Below, one piece after another: positions 16,994-25,514 of a stretch of 64,000 nt of DNA (positions are counted from its first letter, which is position 1; each line of letters starts with the position of its first letter). The position numbers and the translations under genes are program-made. The notes under the pieces are model-generated. The model was not told the origin of the DNA and ran no database searches. It was given only the letters and a program-made list of their open reading frames with translations. This stretch comes from Streptomyces sp. CB02400 (GTDB lineage: Bacteria; Actinomycetota; Actinomycetes; Streptomycetales; Streptomycetaceae), in NCBI RefSeq assembly GCF_001905725.1, contig NZ_LIWB01000016.1, forward strand, positions 62,001 to 126,000. The letters run 5' to 3'.

Positions 16994-17303
16994 GTCCTTG
17001 ACTCCCTGCGGATCGTGGCGAGCCGGGCGTTCCGGCTGCTGTGTCCATGAAGTTACGGGCCCCGCTTCGGCCTGGGCATCTTCCAAGTTGCTTCATGCAA
17101 CCCGCGGATTCCGCATCCGGACTCAGCACGCAGAGAGATGCGGGCGCGGCAGGCCCCGGAGGACGGTGGCGGGTGGGCCCGGAGGCACGCAGCACACGGG
17201 CACGCGCAGGGGCGGGGGCGTACATCCCGTACCTCCTCGCACCGGCGCCGGCACACCCACATCCACACGCGCACGACCCATGACGAGGGGAAGTAACAGG
17301 CAC
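16994..17303. promoter_or_regulatory. Divergent promoter region of apoprotein and drug pump
   Basis: This 310-bp gap separates the apoprotein and pump genes. A small inverted repeat, GTTGC-TTCAT-GCAAC at 17087-17101, lies about 95 bp upstream of the apoprotein start and could be an operator. No consensus promoter is evident. Confidence 0.4.
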
Positions 17304-18917
17304 ATGACTGCAGGCGGTGCTCCCAAAGCCGGGCGGAAGGAGTGGATCGGGCTGGGCATCCTCGCTCTGCCGACCCTCCTCGTGGCCCTCGACGTGTTCG
17401 TACTGCTCCTGGCGCTGCCGCACCTGAGCGCGGATCTCGGCGCCGACTCCAACCAGCAGCTGTGGATCATGGACATCTACGGCTTCATGGTCGCCGGTTT
17501 CCTGGTCACCATGGGCACCCTCGGTGACCGCATCGGCCGCCGCAAGCTGCTGCTGATCGGCTCGGCCGCGTTCGGTGCCGCGTCCCTGATGGCGGCCTTC
17601 GCCACCAGTCCGGGCATGCTCATCACCGCACGCGTGCTCCTGGGCATCGCCGGCGCGTCCCTGACGCCGTCCACGCTGGCCCTCATCACCACCATGTTCC
17701 AGGACGCCAAACAGCGCACGGTCGCCATCAGCCTGTGGGCGAGCTGCTTCACCATCGGCGCGATCGTCGGCCCGCTGCTCGGCGGCGTGATGCTGGAGTA
17801 CTTCTGGTGGGGTTCGCTGTTCCTGATCGGCGTCCCGGTGATGGTGCTCACCCTGATCGTCGGCCCGCGCGTCCTGCCCGAGTTCAAGAACCCCGAGGCC
17901 GGCCGCCTGGACCCGGCGAGCGTCCTGCTGAGCCTGGGCGGCACCGTCCCGGTCATCTACGGCATCAAGGAACTCGCCCGCAACGGCTGGGAGGCCCTGC
18001 CCGTCGCCGTGCTGGCCGCCGGGCTCGTCATCGGCGTGCTGTTCGTCCAGCGCCAGCGCCGGCTGAGCAGCCCGCTCCTCGACGTCACCCTGTTCGCCCA
18101 CGGCCGGTTCACCGCCGCGCTGCTCAGCCTGCTCGCCTACAGCCTCATCGGCGGTACGGTCATGCTCTTCATGACCCAGTACTTCCAGGCCGCCCAGGGC
18201 ATGTCCCCGTTCGAGGCGGGACTGGGCATGCTGCCCGGCATGGCCGCGGCCACCGTCTCCTTCGCGGTGTGCCCGATCATCGCCCGCAAGGTCCGCCCCG
18301 CGTACGTCATCGGCGCGGGCATCGCGGGCGTGACCGCCGTCCTGCTCACCTTCACCCAGCTCGACGCCGGTTCCGGTACGGCCGTGCTGATCGCCGGGTT
18401 CGCCGTGTTCTCCTTCTGCGGCGCCCCGATCGTGGCGCTGGGCACGAACATGGTCGTGGGCACCGTCCCCGCGGAGAAGGCCGGTTCGGCCGGGGCCCTG
18501 TCCCAGATGAGCAACGAGTTCGGAGCCGCCCTCGGTGTGGCGACCCTGGGCACCGCGGGCCTGGCCGTCTACCGCAGCGAGATCGCCGACACCGTCCCGG
18601 CGGGCGTGCCCGCGGGCGCCGCCGACGCCGCCCGCGACAGCGTCGCCGGTGCCGCGGCCGCCACCGAGGGGTTGTCCGGACCGCTCGCCGAGACGCTGAT
18701 GGAGCCCGTGCGCGTGGCCTTCACCAGCGGCCTGCACACGGTGGCCGGGGTCAGCGCGGCCCTCATCGCCGTCGCCGGCGCCTTCTTCGTCGTCCTGATG
18801 CGGCACATCCCGCCGGTCGGCCAGGAGGAGGCCCCGCCGGAGCCCGAAGCCGAAGCCGGGACGGAGAGCGAGACCGAGACCGCGGAGGAGCCGGCGCCGA
18901 AGGTGGCGGCGGTCTGA
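17304..18917 (+). CDS. MFS drug-efflux pump, DHA2 (14-helix) family
   Basis: A 537-aa transporter with about 14 membrane helices. Motif A is TLGDRIGRRKLLLIG near residue 72, motif C-like GAIVGPLLGGVMLE is near 151, and the 14-TMS antibiotic exporter pattern holds throughout. The C-terminus ends in a long acidic, glutamate-rich tail. It should export a drug with proton antiport. Adjacent divergent to the neocarzinostatin-like apoprotein, it matches the position and family of known enediyne exporters. ATG 17304 is chosen; the upstream ATG at 17280 has no ribosome site. It is convergent with the HxlR gene across a strong terminator. Confidence 0.9.
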   Translation: MTAGGAPKAGRKEWIGLGILALPTLLVALDVFVLLLALPHLSADLGADSNQQLWIMDIYGFMVAGFLVTMGTLGDRIGRRKLLLIGSAAFGAASLMAAFATSPGMLITARVLLGIAGASLTPSTLALITTMFQDAKQRTVAISLWASCFTIGAIVGPLLGGVMLEYFWWGSLFLIGVPVMVLTLIVGPRVLPEFKNPEAGRLDPASVLLSLGGTVPVIYGIKELARNGWEALPVAVLAAGLVIGVLFVQRQRRLSSPLLDVTLFAHGRFTAALLSLLAYSLIGGTVMLFMTQYFQAAQGMSPFEAGLGMLPGMAAATVSFAVCPIIARKVRPAYVIGAGIAGVTAVLLTFTQLDAGSGTAVLIAGFAVFSFCGAPIVALGTNMVVGTVPAEKAGSAGALSQMSNEFGAALGVATLGTAGLAVYRSEIADTVPAGVPAGAADAARDSVAGAAAATEGLSGPLAETLMEPVRVAFTSGLHTVAGVSAALIAVAGAFFVVLMRHIPPVGQEEAPPEPEAEAGTESETETAEEPAPKVAAV

Positions 18918-18945
18918 ACCTCCCCGGCGCCGAGACACCGGGCCC

Positions 18946-18998
18946 GCACACGCGTCCGCCCCACCCCGGACATCCCGGGGTGGGGCGGACGCGTGTGC
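18946..18998. terminator. Bidirectional terminator between pump and HxlR gene
   Basis: A perfect inverted repeat of about 24 bp (left arm begins GCACACGCGTCCGCCCC) with a 5-nt loop lies between the converging stops at 18917 and 19000. Confidence 0.9.
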
Positions 18999-18999
18999 G

Positions 19000-19383
19000 T
19001 CAGGCGTCGAAACGGCCGCGTGCGCTCTCGATGTGACCGAGATGCTGGTGGGTCCAGCCGCAGATGGCGTCGACCGCGGTGCGCAGGGCCCGGCCCGGCT
19101 CGGTGAGGGTGTACTCGACCCGCGGCGGCACGGTGGGGTGCACCTTCCGGTCGACCAGGCCGTTGCGCTCCAGCATGCGCAGGTTCTGGGTGAGCATCTT
19201 GTGGCTGATGCCCTCGACCTCGTTCCGCACCTCGTTGAAGCGCAGGGTGCGCTCGCCGAGCGCCTCGATGATCAGGAGCGCCCACTTGTTGGCGACGTCC
19301 GAGAAGATCTCCCGCGCCAGGGAGTCCGCGCGCCGCAGGTCGGCGTCCTCGGGCAGGCCCTTGAGCAGTTGTTTGGTCACCAT
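19000..19383 (-). CDS. HxlR-family transcriptional regulator
   Basis: A 127-aa winged-helix protein of the HxlR/YodB group: FSDVANKWALLIIEAL near residue 28, RFNEVRNEVEGISHKMLTQ as recognition region, and LVDRKVHPTVPPRVEYTLT as wing. No cysteine is present in the usual redox position, so it is unlikely to be a thiol sensor like YodB. It is divergent to the RidA gene across about 100 bp containing two AGTnACC-type elements, so it probably controls that gene and itself. Confidence 0.92.
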   Translation of the reverse strand: MVTKQLLKGLPEDADLRRADSLAREIFSDVANKWALLIIEALGERTLRFNEVRNEVEGISHKMLTQNLRMLERNGLVDRKVHPTVPPRVEYTLTEPGRALRTAVDAICGWTHQHLGHIESARGRFDA

Positions 19384-19484
19384 GAGGTTCCCCAGTCACC
19401 GAAAAGTGCGTTCTTCCAGGTCAGCACTCACTCTCCTACAGTTCCCGAGTAACCACAAGAGAGCGGATCGGAAGGGCGAGCTCC

Positions 19485-19886
19485 ATGACCACCCTTGATG
19501 TCTTCAGCTACGACGTGCCGGCCGAGAGCGACTTCGGCTACTCACAGGCGATCAGGTCCGGCGAGCTGGTCCACGTCTCCGGACAGCTCGCGTTCGACGA
19601 CGCGGGCGAGTTCCTCCACGCGGGCGACTTCGCCGCCCAGCTCGAGCAGACCTACGCCAACATGGACAAGGTCCTGGACCACTACGGCGCCACCCGCAAC
19701 CAGATCGTCTCGCAGACCCTGTACGTGGTGGACCTCCGGCAGAACGCCACGGCGGCGGCGGAGGGCAACCTGGCGTACTTCGGCGACCACCGCCCGGCCA
19801 GCACGGTCGTGGGCGTCACCGAACTGACCCTGCCCGGCCAGGTCGTCGAGATCGGCTTCGTCATCGACACGAAGCTGCCCGCCTGA
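19485..19886 (+). CDS. RidA/YjgF-family protein (enamine/imine deaminase-like)
   Basis: A 133-aa RidA protein, with SQAIRSGELVHVSGQLAFD near the N-terminus and the terminal block RPASTVVGVTELTLPGQVVEIGFV. The arginine of the substrate-binding site is within HRPAST. Family members hydrolyse reactive enamines and imines from PLP enzymes. The close divergent HxlR pair suggests induction by a reactive metabolite. Chorismatases share the same fold, but this short form lacks the N-terminal chorismatase domain. Confidence 0.9.
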   Translation: MTTLDVFSYDVPAESDFGYSQAIRSGELVHVSGQLAFDDAGEFLHAGDFAAQLEQTYANMDKVLDHYGATRNQIVSQTLYVVDLRQNATAAAEGNLAYFGDHRPASTVVGVTELTLPGQVVEIGFVIDTKLPA

Positions 19887-19947
19887 GAAGCCGCCGGTGG
19901 AACCGGGAGCGGAGACGAGGGGGCGTCGGGTGCGCACGTGAACTGAT

Positions 19948-19953
19948 TATGAT
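19948..19953 (+). promoter_or_regulatory. TATGAT -10 element 7 bp before an ATG (leaderless start)
   Basis: TATGAT ends 7 bp upstream of the ATG at 19961, where transcription would begin on or next to the A of the start codon. No ribosome site is present. The -35 region is poor. Confidence 0.5.
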
Positions 19954-19960
19954 CTTGGTC

Positions 19961-20242
19961 ATGTCTGTGCAGAGTTCTGACAAGGCCCTTTCCCGCAAGC
20001 AGCGGCTCCAGGAGAAGCAGCGCCGCCAGTTGGCGGTGGTCGACACCGTGGACAAGGCCGAGGCGAAGGTCCGCAAGGCAGAGGTGGAACTGGCCGGGGC
20101 CGTCGCCGAGGCCGTGCAGGTGTTCGGTGACGAGCAGTCCGCGTCCGAGGGGCTCGACATGCCGGTCGAAGCGATCCGGCGCTTCCTCGGCATGGCGCAG
20201 GAGGAAACGGCCGGCTCCGGCGACGCCGCCGGCGCGTCCTGA
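19961..20242 (+). CDS. Small coiled protein of unknown function
   Basis: A 93-aa, highly charged helical protein (RKQRLQEKQRRQLAVVDTVDKAEAKVRKAEVELAGAV) with coiled-coil character. I do not recognise the family. ATG 19961 is preferred over ATG 19949 because the -10-like TATGAT sits immediately upstream, implying leaderless translation. It stands alone between RidA and the minus-strand membrane protein. It resembles short nucleoid- or scaffold-type proteins only in composition. Confidence 0.7.
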   Translation: MSVQSSDKALSRKQRLQEKQRRQLAVVDTVDKAEAKVRKAEVELAGAVAEAVQVFGDEQSASEGLDMPVEAIRRFLGMAQEETAGSGDAAGAS

Positions 20243-20338
20243 GTCCGGCCCGCCGCGTGCGTGGCCCCGGTCGGCCCGGAGGACGACGGGCCGGGTACGC
20301 ACCCCGCGCACCCGGCCCGTTCGCACACCGCCGGTACC

Positions 20339-21328
20339 TCAGTGCGCCCAGGGGGCCATCGGGTACCAGATCAGATCACGGCGGGCCAGGATCCGCAGGT
20401 CCCAGTACAGGAGCATGAAGACGCCGGCCGCGATGAACGCCGCCGCCATCAGTGCCGAGGCGCGGCTCGGCCGGGCCGTCAGCCAGCGGCTCAACCGGTC
20501 CCCGAAGGCGACGGTGACCAGGAGGAACAGCACCGCCACGACGACGAGGTTGCCGAGCGTCTGGAGCACGAACACCGCCGCCCCGTAGAGCGGGTTGCCG
20601 CTCTCGGCCGCGTCCCGGAAGAGCTGCCGGAACAGCGGGAACGGACGCCCGATGAGGAACGCCCCGACCAGGGCGCCCATGAACAGCATCGGCGCACCGG
20701 GGAAGCGGCGCGACAGCCGCGCGAGCGGGTCCCGCACCACCCCCAGCGCGGAGAGCCCGAGCACCAGCATGCACAGGCCGATGAGCCCGTACACCACCAT
20801 CGCCTGGATCAGACGGCCGGACAGCCCGCCGCCCGACGGGCTCTCGTCGAACTGCGGCATCCCGGTGCCGACCAGCGCGACGAGCACCCCGTACAGCGCC
20901 GACACGGTGATCGCGCCCAGGGCGAGTCTGCTCAGCGGCTGCAGGGCGGCGGTCAGCCGCCTGCGCGGTGAGGACGGGCCGCCGGTCAGCGGGGCCAGCG
21001 CGCTGAACACGGCGACGTTGCACGCGGTGAACGTGCCCGCCACCCCGGTCGCCACGGCGAAGGCCAGACCGGCCAGGGCGCCGGCGATGGGGCTGTCCTT
21101 GGCGTGATGTCCGAGCAGGCTGTCCGCGACGTTGTCGCCGATGGTGCTGTCGACGAACTCCGCCGACCACACCACCGTCAGGGCGAAGCCGAACAGCGCG
21201 CTGACCACGGCGACCAGCAGCCGCCGTCGCGGCGCGTGGCCGTTGAAGAAGAACGAGGGCGTACGCGAGGTGCCGGTTCGCGGCGGTGCCGGGGCGTCCA
21301 GGGAGGGACGCTGTGTCACTTGAGTCAT
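20339..21328 (-). CDS. Polytopic membrane protein of unknown function
   Basis: A 329-aa integral membrane protein with about eight hydrophobic segments. The core resembles DsbD/CcdA-like or LysE-type bundles: GLAFAVATGVAGTFTACNVAVFSALAPL, then later VVYGLIGLCMLVLGLSALG and FMGALVGAFLIGRPFPLF. There is only a single Cys in the first repeat, not the CcdA pair. ATG 21328 has GAAAGG upstream. A strong terminator separates it from the lyase operon upstream, so it is its own unit. Function is unknown; transport or electron relay are both possible. Confidence 0.75.
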   Translation of the reverse strand: MTQVTQRPSLDAPAPPRTGTSRTPSFFFNGHAPRRRLLVAVVSALFGFALTVVWSAEFVDSTIGDNVADSLLGHHAKDSPIAGALAGLAFAVATGVAGTFTACNVAVFSALAPLTGGPSSPRRRLTAALQPLSRLALGAITVSALYGVLVALVGTGMPQFDESPSGGGLSGRLIQAMVVYGLIGLCMLVLGLSALGVVRDPLARLSRRFPGAPMLFMGALVGAFLIGRPFPLFRQLFRDAAESGNPLYGAAVFVLQTLGNLVVVAVLFLLVTVAFGDRLSRWLTARPSRASALMAAAFIAAGVFMLLYWDLRILARRDLIWYPMAPWAH

Positions 21329-21400
21329 GGAAACGCCTTTCACCGAAGAGGACGGAACAGGGGACGTGCGGTGTTTCCGGGCCCCGAAGGGCCCCCGAAC

Positions 21401-21447
21401 GCGGTGTGGGGGACGGTGCACCGGCCGTGCACCGTCCCCCACACCGC
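21401..21447 (-). terminator. Strong hairpin terminator of the P450-chorismatase-lyase operon
   Basis: A perfect 20-bp stem (left arm GCGGTGTGGGGGACGGTGCA) with loop CCGGCCG lies just past the stop of the gene at 21459 on the minus strand. It isolates the membrane protein gene from the operon. Confidence 0.9.
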
Positions 21448-21458
21448 CGTACGCCGGA

Positions 21459-23027
21459 TCAGCGCAGCGCGATTCCCTCCTGACTCAGGGACCGCAGGAA
21501 CTCGCCCCGCGACAGCGCCGCGGCGATCAGCTCGATGTCGTCGGCCATGGAGCGGTCCACGCCCAGGGTGGGCACCAGGGACCGCACCGCGTCGTACGTG
21601 GCCCGGCTCGCCGGACTCAGGTCGTCGTACCGCCGGGAGACGTCCACGGCCTGGGCGGCGGCGAGGAACTCCACCGCGAGGACGCGGTTGTTGTTCTGCA
21701 GCACCCGCCGGGCGTTGCGGGCCGCGATCAGGCCCATGCCGACGACGTCCTGGTGGTCGCCGCCGGACGGCACGCTCTGCGTGCTGGCGGGCCCGATGGT
21801 CCGGTTCTCCGCCACCAGGGCCGTCGCCGGGTGGTGCGCGCCGGCGAAACCGCGGTGCAGGCCCGGATCGGCGGCGACGAGGAACTCCGGCAGACCGTGG
21901 TCGAGGTGCCGGTCGAGCAGCCGGTCGACCTGCCGCTCGGCGAGCACCCCGAGCTGGGTGAGCGCGATCGTGGTGAAGTCCATGACGAACGCGATGGGCT
22001 GGCCGTGGAAGTTCGCCCCGTGGAAGATCTCCTCGCCCTCGAAGAACAGGGGGTCGTCGTTGGCGGAGTTGAGTTCGGTCTCCAGCCGCCCCCGCGCGTG
22101 CGCGAGGGTGTCCCGCACCGCCCCGAGGATCTGCGGCACGGCACGCAGCGTGTACGCCTTCGCCGGCTCACGGCGCGGGCCCGGGTGGTCCAGGACCGGA
22201 CGGCTGCCCGCGAGCAGGGTCCGCATGTTGGCCGCCGAGTCGATCTGCCCCGGGTGCGGCCGGGCGACGTCGTGGCCCTCGGCCAGGAACGGGCTCCCGG
22301 ACCCGCGCAGTACGTCGTTGAGCAGACCCGAGACCGTCTCCGCCTGGCGGACCTGGGTGAACGCCCGCTCCACGACGAGGGAGCCGAGACCCGTCATGGC
22401 GGAGGTCCCGCTGACCAGCGCCAGGCCCTCCTTGAAGCGCAGTCGCAGCGGGGTGATGCCCAGCTCGCGCAGGACCCTGCCCGTCTCCCGCCGCTTGCCG
22501 TCGCGCAGCACCTGGCCCTCGCCGATGAGCGTGCCGGCGAGGTGCGAGAGCGGCACGAGGTCACCGCCGGCGCCGAGCGAACCGATCTCCGGTATCGCCG
22601 GTGTGATCCCCTCGTTCAGATACAGCGCCAGGCGGTCCAGGATCTCCGGACGGACCGCGGAGTACCCCTTGGCGAGCGTGTTCAGACGCGCCGCCATGAT
22701 GGCCCGGGCCTCGTCCTCGGCGAACAGTGGACCCACCCCGGCGCTGTGACTGCGCACCAGGTTCGTCTGCAGTTCGACCTCTTTCGCCTTGTCGATCCGC
22801 GTGTGGATCGTCTCGCCGTGCCCCGTGGTCACACCGTGGACGGGGATGTTCCGCTCCACCAGGTCCTCGAGCATCGCGCGGCTCCTGAGCACCTTGGCGA
22901 CGGCACCGGGGCACACCTCCACCGGCGTTCCCGGTTCCGCGACACGGCCGACCGCGTCGGTGGTGAGGCTCTCGCCGTCGAAGGTGACCGTGGCGCTGCC
23001 GGTGTCAGCTGTTGTCAACGCTCTCAC
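21459..23027 (-). CDS. MIO-less homologue of aromatic amino acid ammonia-lyases/aminomutases
   Basis: A 522-aa protein of the HAL/PAL/TAL fold, full length. Conserved landmarks include VRSHSAGVGP, GSLGAGGDLVPLSHLAG, AYTLRAVPQ, ELNSANDDP, NFHGQPIAFVMD and GGDHQDVVGMG. The tripeptide Ala-Ser-Gly that cyclises to the MIO electrophile is Ala153-Gly154-Gly155, so MIO cannot form. The catalytic Tyr of the YGxxTG loop is His64 in VHGVTTGHG. The active-site Asn of ALINGT is Ser206 in ALVSGT. Three coordinated changes in an otherwise intact protein indicate a new activity, not decay. It is last in an operon with chorismatase and P450, so a chorismate-derived aromatic or dienoic acid is a plausible substrate. 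The start is GTG. Confidence 0.93.
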   Translation of the reverse strand: MRALTTADTGSATVTFDGESLTTDAVGRVAEPGTPVEVCPGAVAKVLRSRAMLEDLVERNIPVHGVTTGHGETIHTRIDKAKEVELQTNLVRSHSAGVGPLFAEDEARAIMAARLNTLAKGYSAVRPEILDRLALYLNEGITPAIPEIGSLGAGGDLVPLSHLAGTLIGEGQVLRDGKRRETGRVLRELGITPLRLRFKEGLALVSGTSAMTGLGSLVVERAFTQVRQAETVSGLLNDVLRGSGSPFLAEGHDVARPHPGQIDSAANMRTLLAGSRPVLDHPGPRREPAKAYTLRAVPQILGAVRDTLAHARGRLETELNSANDDPLFFEGEEIFHGANFHGQPIAFVMDFTTIALTQLGVLAERQVDRLLDRHLDHGLPEFLVAADPGLHRGFAGAHHPATALVAENRTIGPASTQSVPSGGDHQDVVGMGLIAARNARRVLQNNNRVLAVEFLAAAQAVDVSRRYDDLSPASRATYDAVRSLVPTLGVDRSMADDIELIAAALSRGEFLRSLSQEGIALR

Positions 23028-23072
23028 TCCAGGTGGACGGGGCCGGCCGGGCAGGAGGGGGCGGGGCGGTGG

Positions 23073-24098
23073 TCACCGGCAGATCCCTTCCATCTCGACC
23101 AGCAGGTCCGGCCGGCAGAGACCGACGTTGAGGAAGACCACGTCCGCCGCACCGGAGAACACCTCGGCGCACCGGGCCCGCACCGCCGGCAGATGCGCCG
23201 CGTCACGGACGTAGACCTTGACGCTGTCCAGCTCCGCCAGCCCGTACCCGGCGTCGACGGCGTGCTGGCGCAGGTTCTCCCCGCTCACCAGCGCCTCGAT
23301 GTTGGCCAGCGTGACGTCCAGCTGCCGCTCGATGTCACCGGGGTGCACGGTGTCGTCCCCGAGGACGCTGGCCGTGCCCGACACGTAGAGGGCCCCCGTC
23401 CCGTACCCCTCGGACGCCAGGTGGGTGCCGCGCGCGAAACTCGGCCACAGGGCCCCGTACCGGTCGGGGTACCGGTGGGCCGGGGCCTGCCGCGGGTTCT
23501 CCAGATGGGTCGCGCGCCCGGGGCGGCAGGCCAGGAAGTACAGGTCGATGCCCGTTCCCAGGGAACCGGTGCCGGTCGCCGCGGGGATGCCCTCGAAGCG
23601 TCCGGACCACTCGTCGAAGGCCAGGGCCCGGCCGGCGCGGAAGTCCTGGTGGATCTCGGTGCCCTCGGCGTTGTCGCCGGTGATGTCACCGATCAGGTTC
23701 CACATGCGGAACAGATCGGTGTACCCCTGCTGCCAGGCCATCCGGAACGCGGCGCTGTAGGCGGCGTGCACCGCGTCGCGGTACACGCCGCTCTCCTCGA
23801 CGCGCACCGCGCAGAAGAAGTGCTCACCGTCCTCCGCGTAGACCAGGTTGTCCTGCACTCCGGAGCGCACGGGACGGTCGGTGACCCAGGTCTCCGTGAA
23901 CGGGACGGCGGGCGCGGCCATCATGTGCACGTCGAGCCGGGGGGATCCCCGGTACAGCGTCGGCCGCCCGCCGTGGTGCCCGTACACGATGCGGGCCAGG
24001 ACGTGCCGGCCGGCCAGGGCGTCCCGGTCCTCGCCGGCGGGCGTGTCGAACACGCAGTCCAGCGTCGGTGTGCGCGGAACGGTGTGAAGGACTGTCAC
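23073..24098 (-). CDS. Chorismatase (FkbO/Hyg5/XanB2 family)
   Basis: A 341-aa chorismate-hydrolysing enzyme. The mid-region FRMWNLIGDI near residue 150 and the C-terminal RidA-like domain with LENPRQAPAHRYPDRYG, PSFARG and LYVSGTASVLGDDTVHPGDI are diagnostic. Members convert chorismate plus water to 3,4-dihydroxycyclohexadienoate (FkbO type) or to 3- or 4-hydroxybenzoate (Hyg5, XanB2 types), with loss of pyruvate. I cannot assign the subtype from sequence alone. GTG 24098 is chosen because GGGAG precedes it by 8 nt. It lies 47 bp after the P450 and 45 bp before the lyase homologue, all on one strand, so an operon is likely. Confidence 0.93.
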   Translation of the reverse strand: MTVLHTVPRTPTLDCVFDTPAGEDRDALAGRHVLARIVYGHHGGRPTLYRGSPRLDVHMMAAPAVPFTETWVTDRPVRSGVQDNLVYAEDGEHFFCAVRVEESGVYRDAVHAAYSAAFRMAWQQGYTDLFRMWNLIGDITGDNAEGTEIHQDFRAGRALAFDEWSGRFEGIPAATGTGSLGTGIDLYFLACRPGRATHLENPRQAPAHRYPDRYGALWPSFARGTHLASEGYGTGALYVSGTASVLGDDTVHPGDIERQLDVTLANIEALVSGENLRQHAVDAGYGLAELDSVKVYVRDAAHLPAVRARCAEVFSGAADVVFLNVGLCRPDLLVEMEGICR

Positions 24099-24145
24099 GA
24101 GTCTGCTCCCATGGGTGAGCGCTGCGAAGCGAAGCGGCGGGTGCG

Positions 24146-25408
24146 TCACGCGGGCGGCCACGGCAGACCGCGGTCGCCGAAGCCGTCGGAATCGACCCAC
24201 AGCGCCCGCAGGCCGCGCAGGGTGACGTTCGGTCGGTAGGACGGGGTGCCGGTGGCGAAGCGGGCACCGGTGACCCGCTGGGTGAACCGGGTGAGAACCG
24301 TTTCGGCGATCAGCCGGGCCACCGGTTCACCCGGACACGCGTGCGGCCCCAGCCCGAAGGCGGCGTGCGGCGCCCCGGTCCCGTCCGGGGAGAACACCTC
24401 GGGGCTGTCCCACACCCGCGGGTCCCGGTGGGCCGCGGCCAGCAGAAGCAGCAGGGTGGTCCCGGCGGGCACGCGCGTGCCGCAGACGTCGAGACCGGCG
24501 ACGGCATGACGGTGGAGAAGCTGGACCGGCGGGTCCAGGCGCAGTACCTCCTGGACCACCTGGCCCGCGTACCGGGCGTCCCGCCGCACCGCCTCCCGCA
24601 CGTGCGGAGCCCGCAGCAGCGCCAGGACGCCGCCCGAGACCAGGTCGACGCTCGTCTCGTGCCCCGCGACGAGCAGGGCCCGGTACGCGGCGGCGAGCCG
24701 CGCCGCCGAGGACGGCCCGTCCGCGTCCTCGGGCACCGACAGCGGATCCTCGCCACCCCGCGAGCGCACCAGTTCGCCGAGGTAGGCGTCCAGTTCCTCC
24801 TCCGCCCGCCGACGGGCCTCGCCTCCCGGCGGGTCCGCACCGGTCAGCAGCGGATGCGGGTCCAGCGCGGGGGAGAGCAGCAGCGCCTGCCGGTGCAGCC
24901 AGGACGCGTCCTGCCGCGGCAGGTCCAGCAGACGGCAGAGCACGGCCGCCGGCAGCGGATACGCCAGGTCCGTGACCACTTCGAGCCGCCCGCGCGCCGC
25001 CACCCCGTCGAGGAGGTCGTCGACGAGACCGCGCACGAAGGGCACCAGGGCGCGCATCCGCTCCGGAGCGAGCACCCGCGCCACCAGCCGGCGCAGCGCC
25101 CCGTGCTCCGCCGAGCCCGCCACGGCGACGGCGAACCCCTCCGGCCGGCCGCCCCGCCCGGCAGGACACGTATCGGCCCGCAGGACAACGGCCTCCGGTG
25201 CCCGCAGAACGGCCGCGCAGTGCCGGTACGAGGAGAAGACGACGGTCGACTCGTCCCACCACAAGGGCCCGGCCTCACGTATCCGGTCGAACACCGGATA
25301 CGGATCGGAACGCACGGAGCCGTCCAGAACGCGCAACAACAGCGAGCGGGCTTCTCCTTGCCGGCCCTTCTCCCCGAAAAGGAGCGACGCCGAGCGATGG
25401 CTTTCCAT
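24146..25408 (-). CDS. Cytochrome P450
   Basis: A 420-aa bacterial class I P450. The I-helix motif is LVAGHETSVD, the K-helix ExxR is EVLRLDPP, and the haem loop is FGLGPHACPG with the ligand Cys near residue 358. The protein is soluble with no membrane anchor and needs external ferredoxin, for which no gene is nearby. ATG 25408 has CAGGAAGG 7 nt upstream. As the first gene of the chorismatase-lyase operon it likely oxidises the chorismate-derived product or its conjugate. Confidence 0.93.
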   Translation of the reverse strand: MESHRSASLLFGEKGRQGEARSLLLRVLDGSVRSDPYPVFDRIREAGPLWWDESTVVFSSYRHCAAVLRAPEAVVLRADTCPAGRGGRPEGFAVAVAGSAEHGALRRLVARVLAPERMRALVPFVRGLVDDLLDGVAARGRLEVVTDLAYPLPAAVLCRLLDLPRQDASWLHRQALLLSPALDPHPLLTGADPPGGEARRRAEEELDAYLGELVRSRGGEDPLSVPEDADGPSSAARLAAAYRALLVAGHETSVDLVSGGVLALLRAPHVREAVRRDARYAGQVVQEVLRLDPPVQLLHRHAVAGLDVCGTRVPAGTTLLLLLAAAHRDPRVWDSPEVFSPDGTGAPHAAFGLGPHACPGEPVARLIAETVLTRFTQRVTGARFATGTPSYRPNVTLRGLRALWVDSDGFGDRGLPWPPA

Positions 25409-25514
25409 GGCACAGCCTTCCTGAAAAGGGGATGCCGCCATCGGAAGGATGTTCGTGCCCGCCCGACGCTGTCCATGCGGAGTTGTGCAAGCTGCCGCGA
25501 ACAACGCCCGTCGC

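Noticed and set aside
16845..18938. 697-codon minus-strand frame opposite the DHA2 pump
   Set aside because: It is the antisense frame of the pump gene, with composition typical of shadows and no ribosome site.
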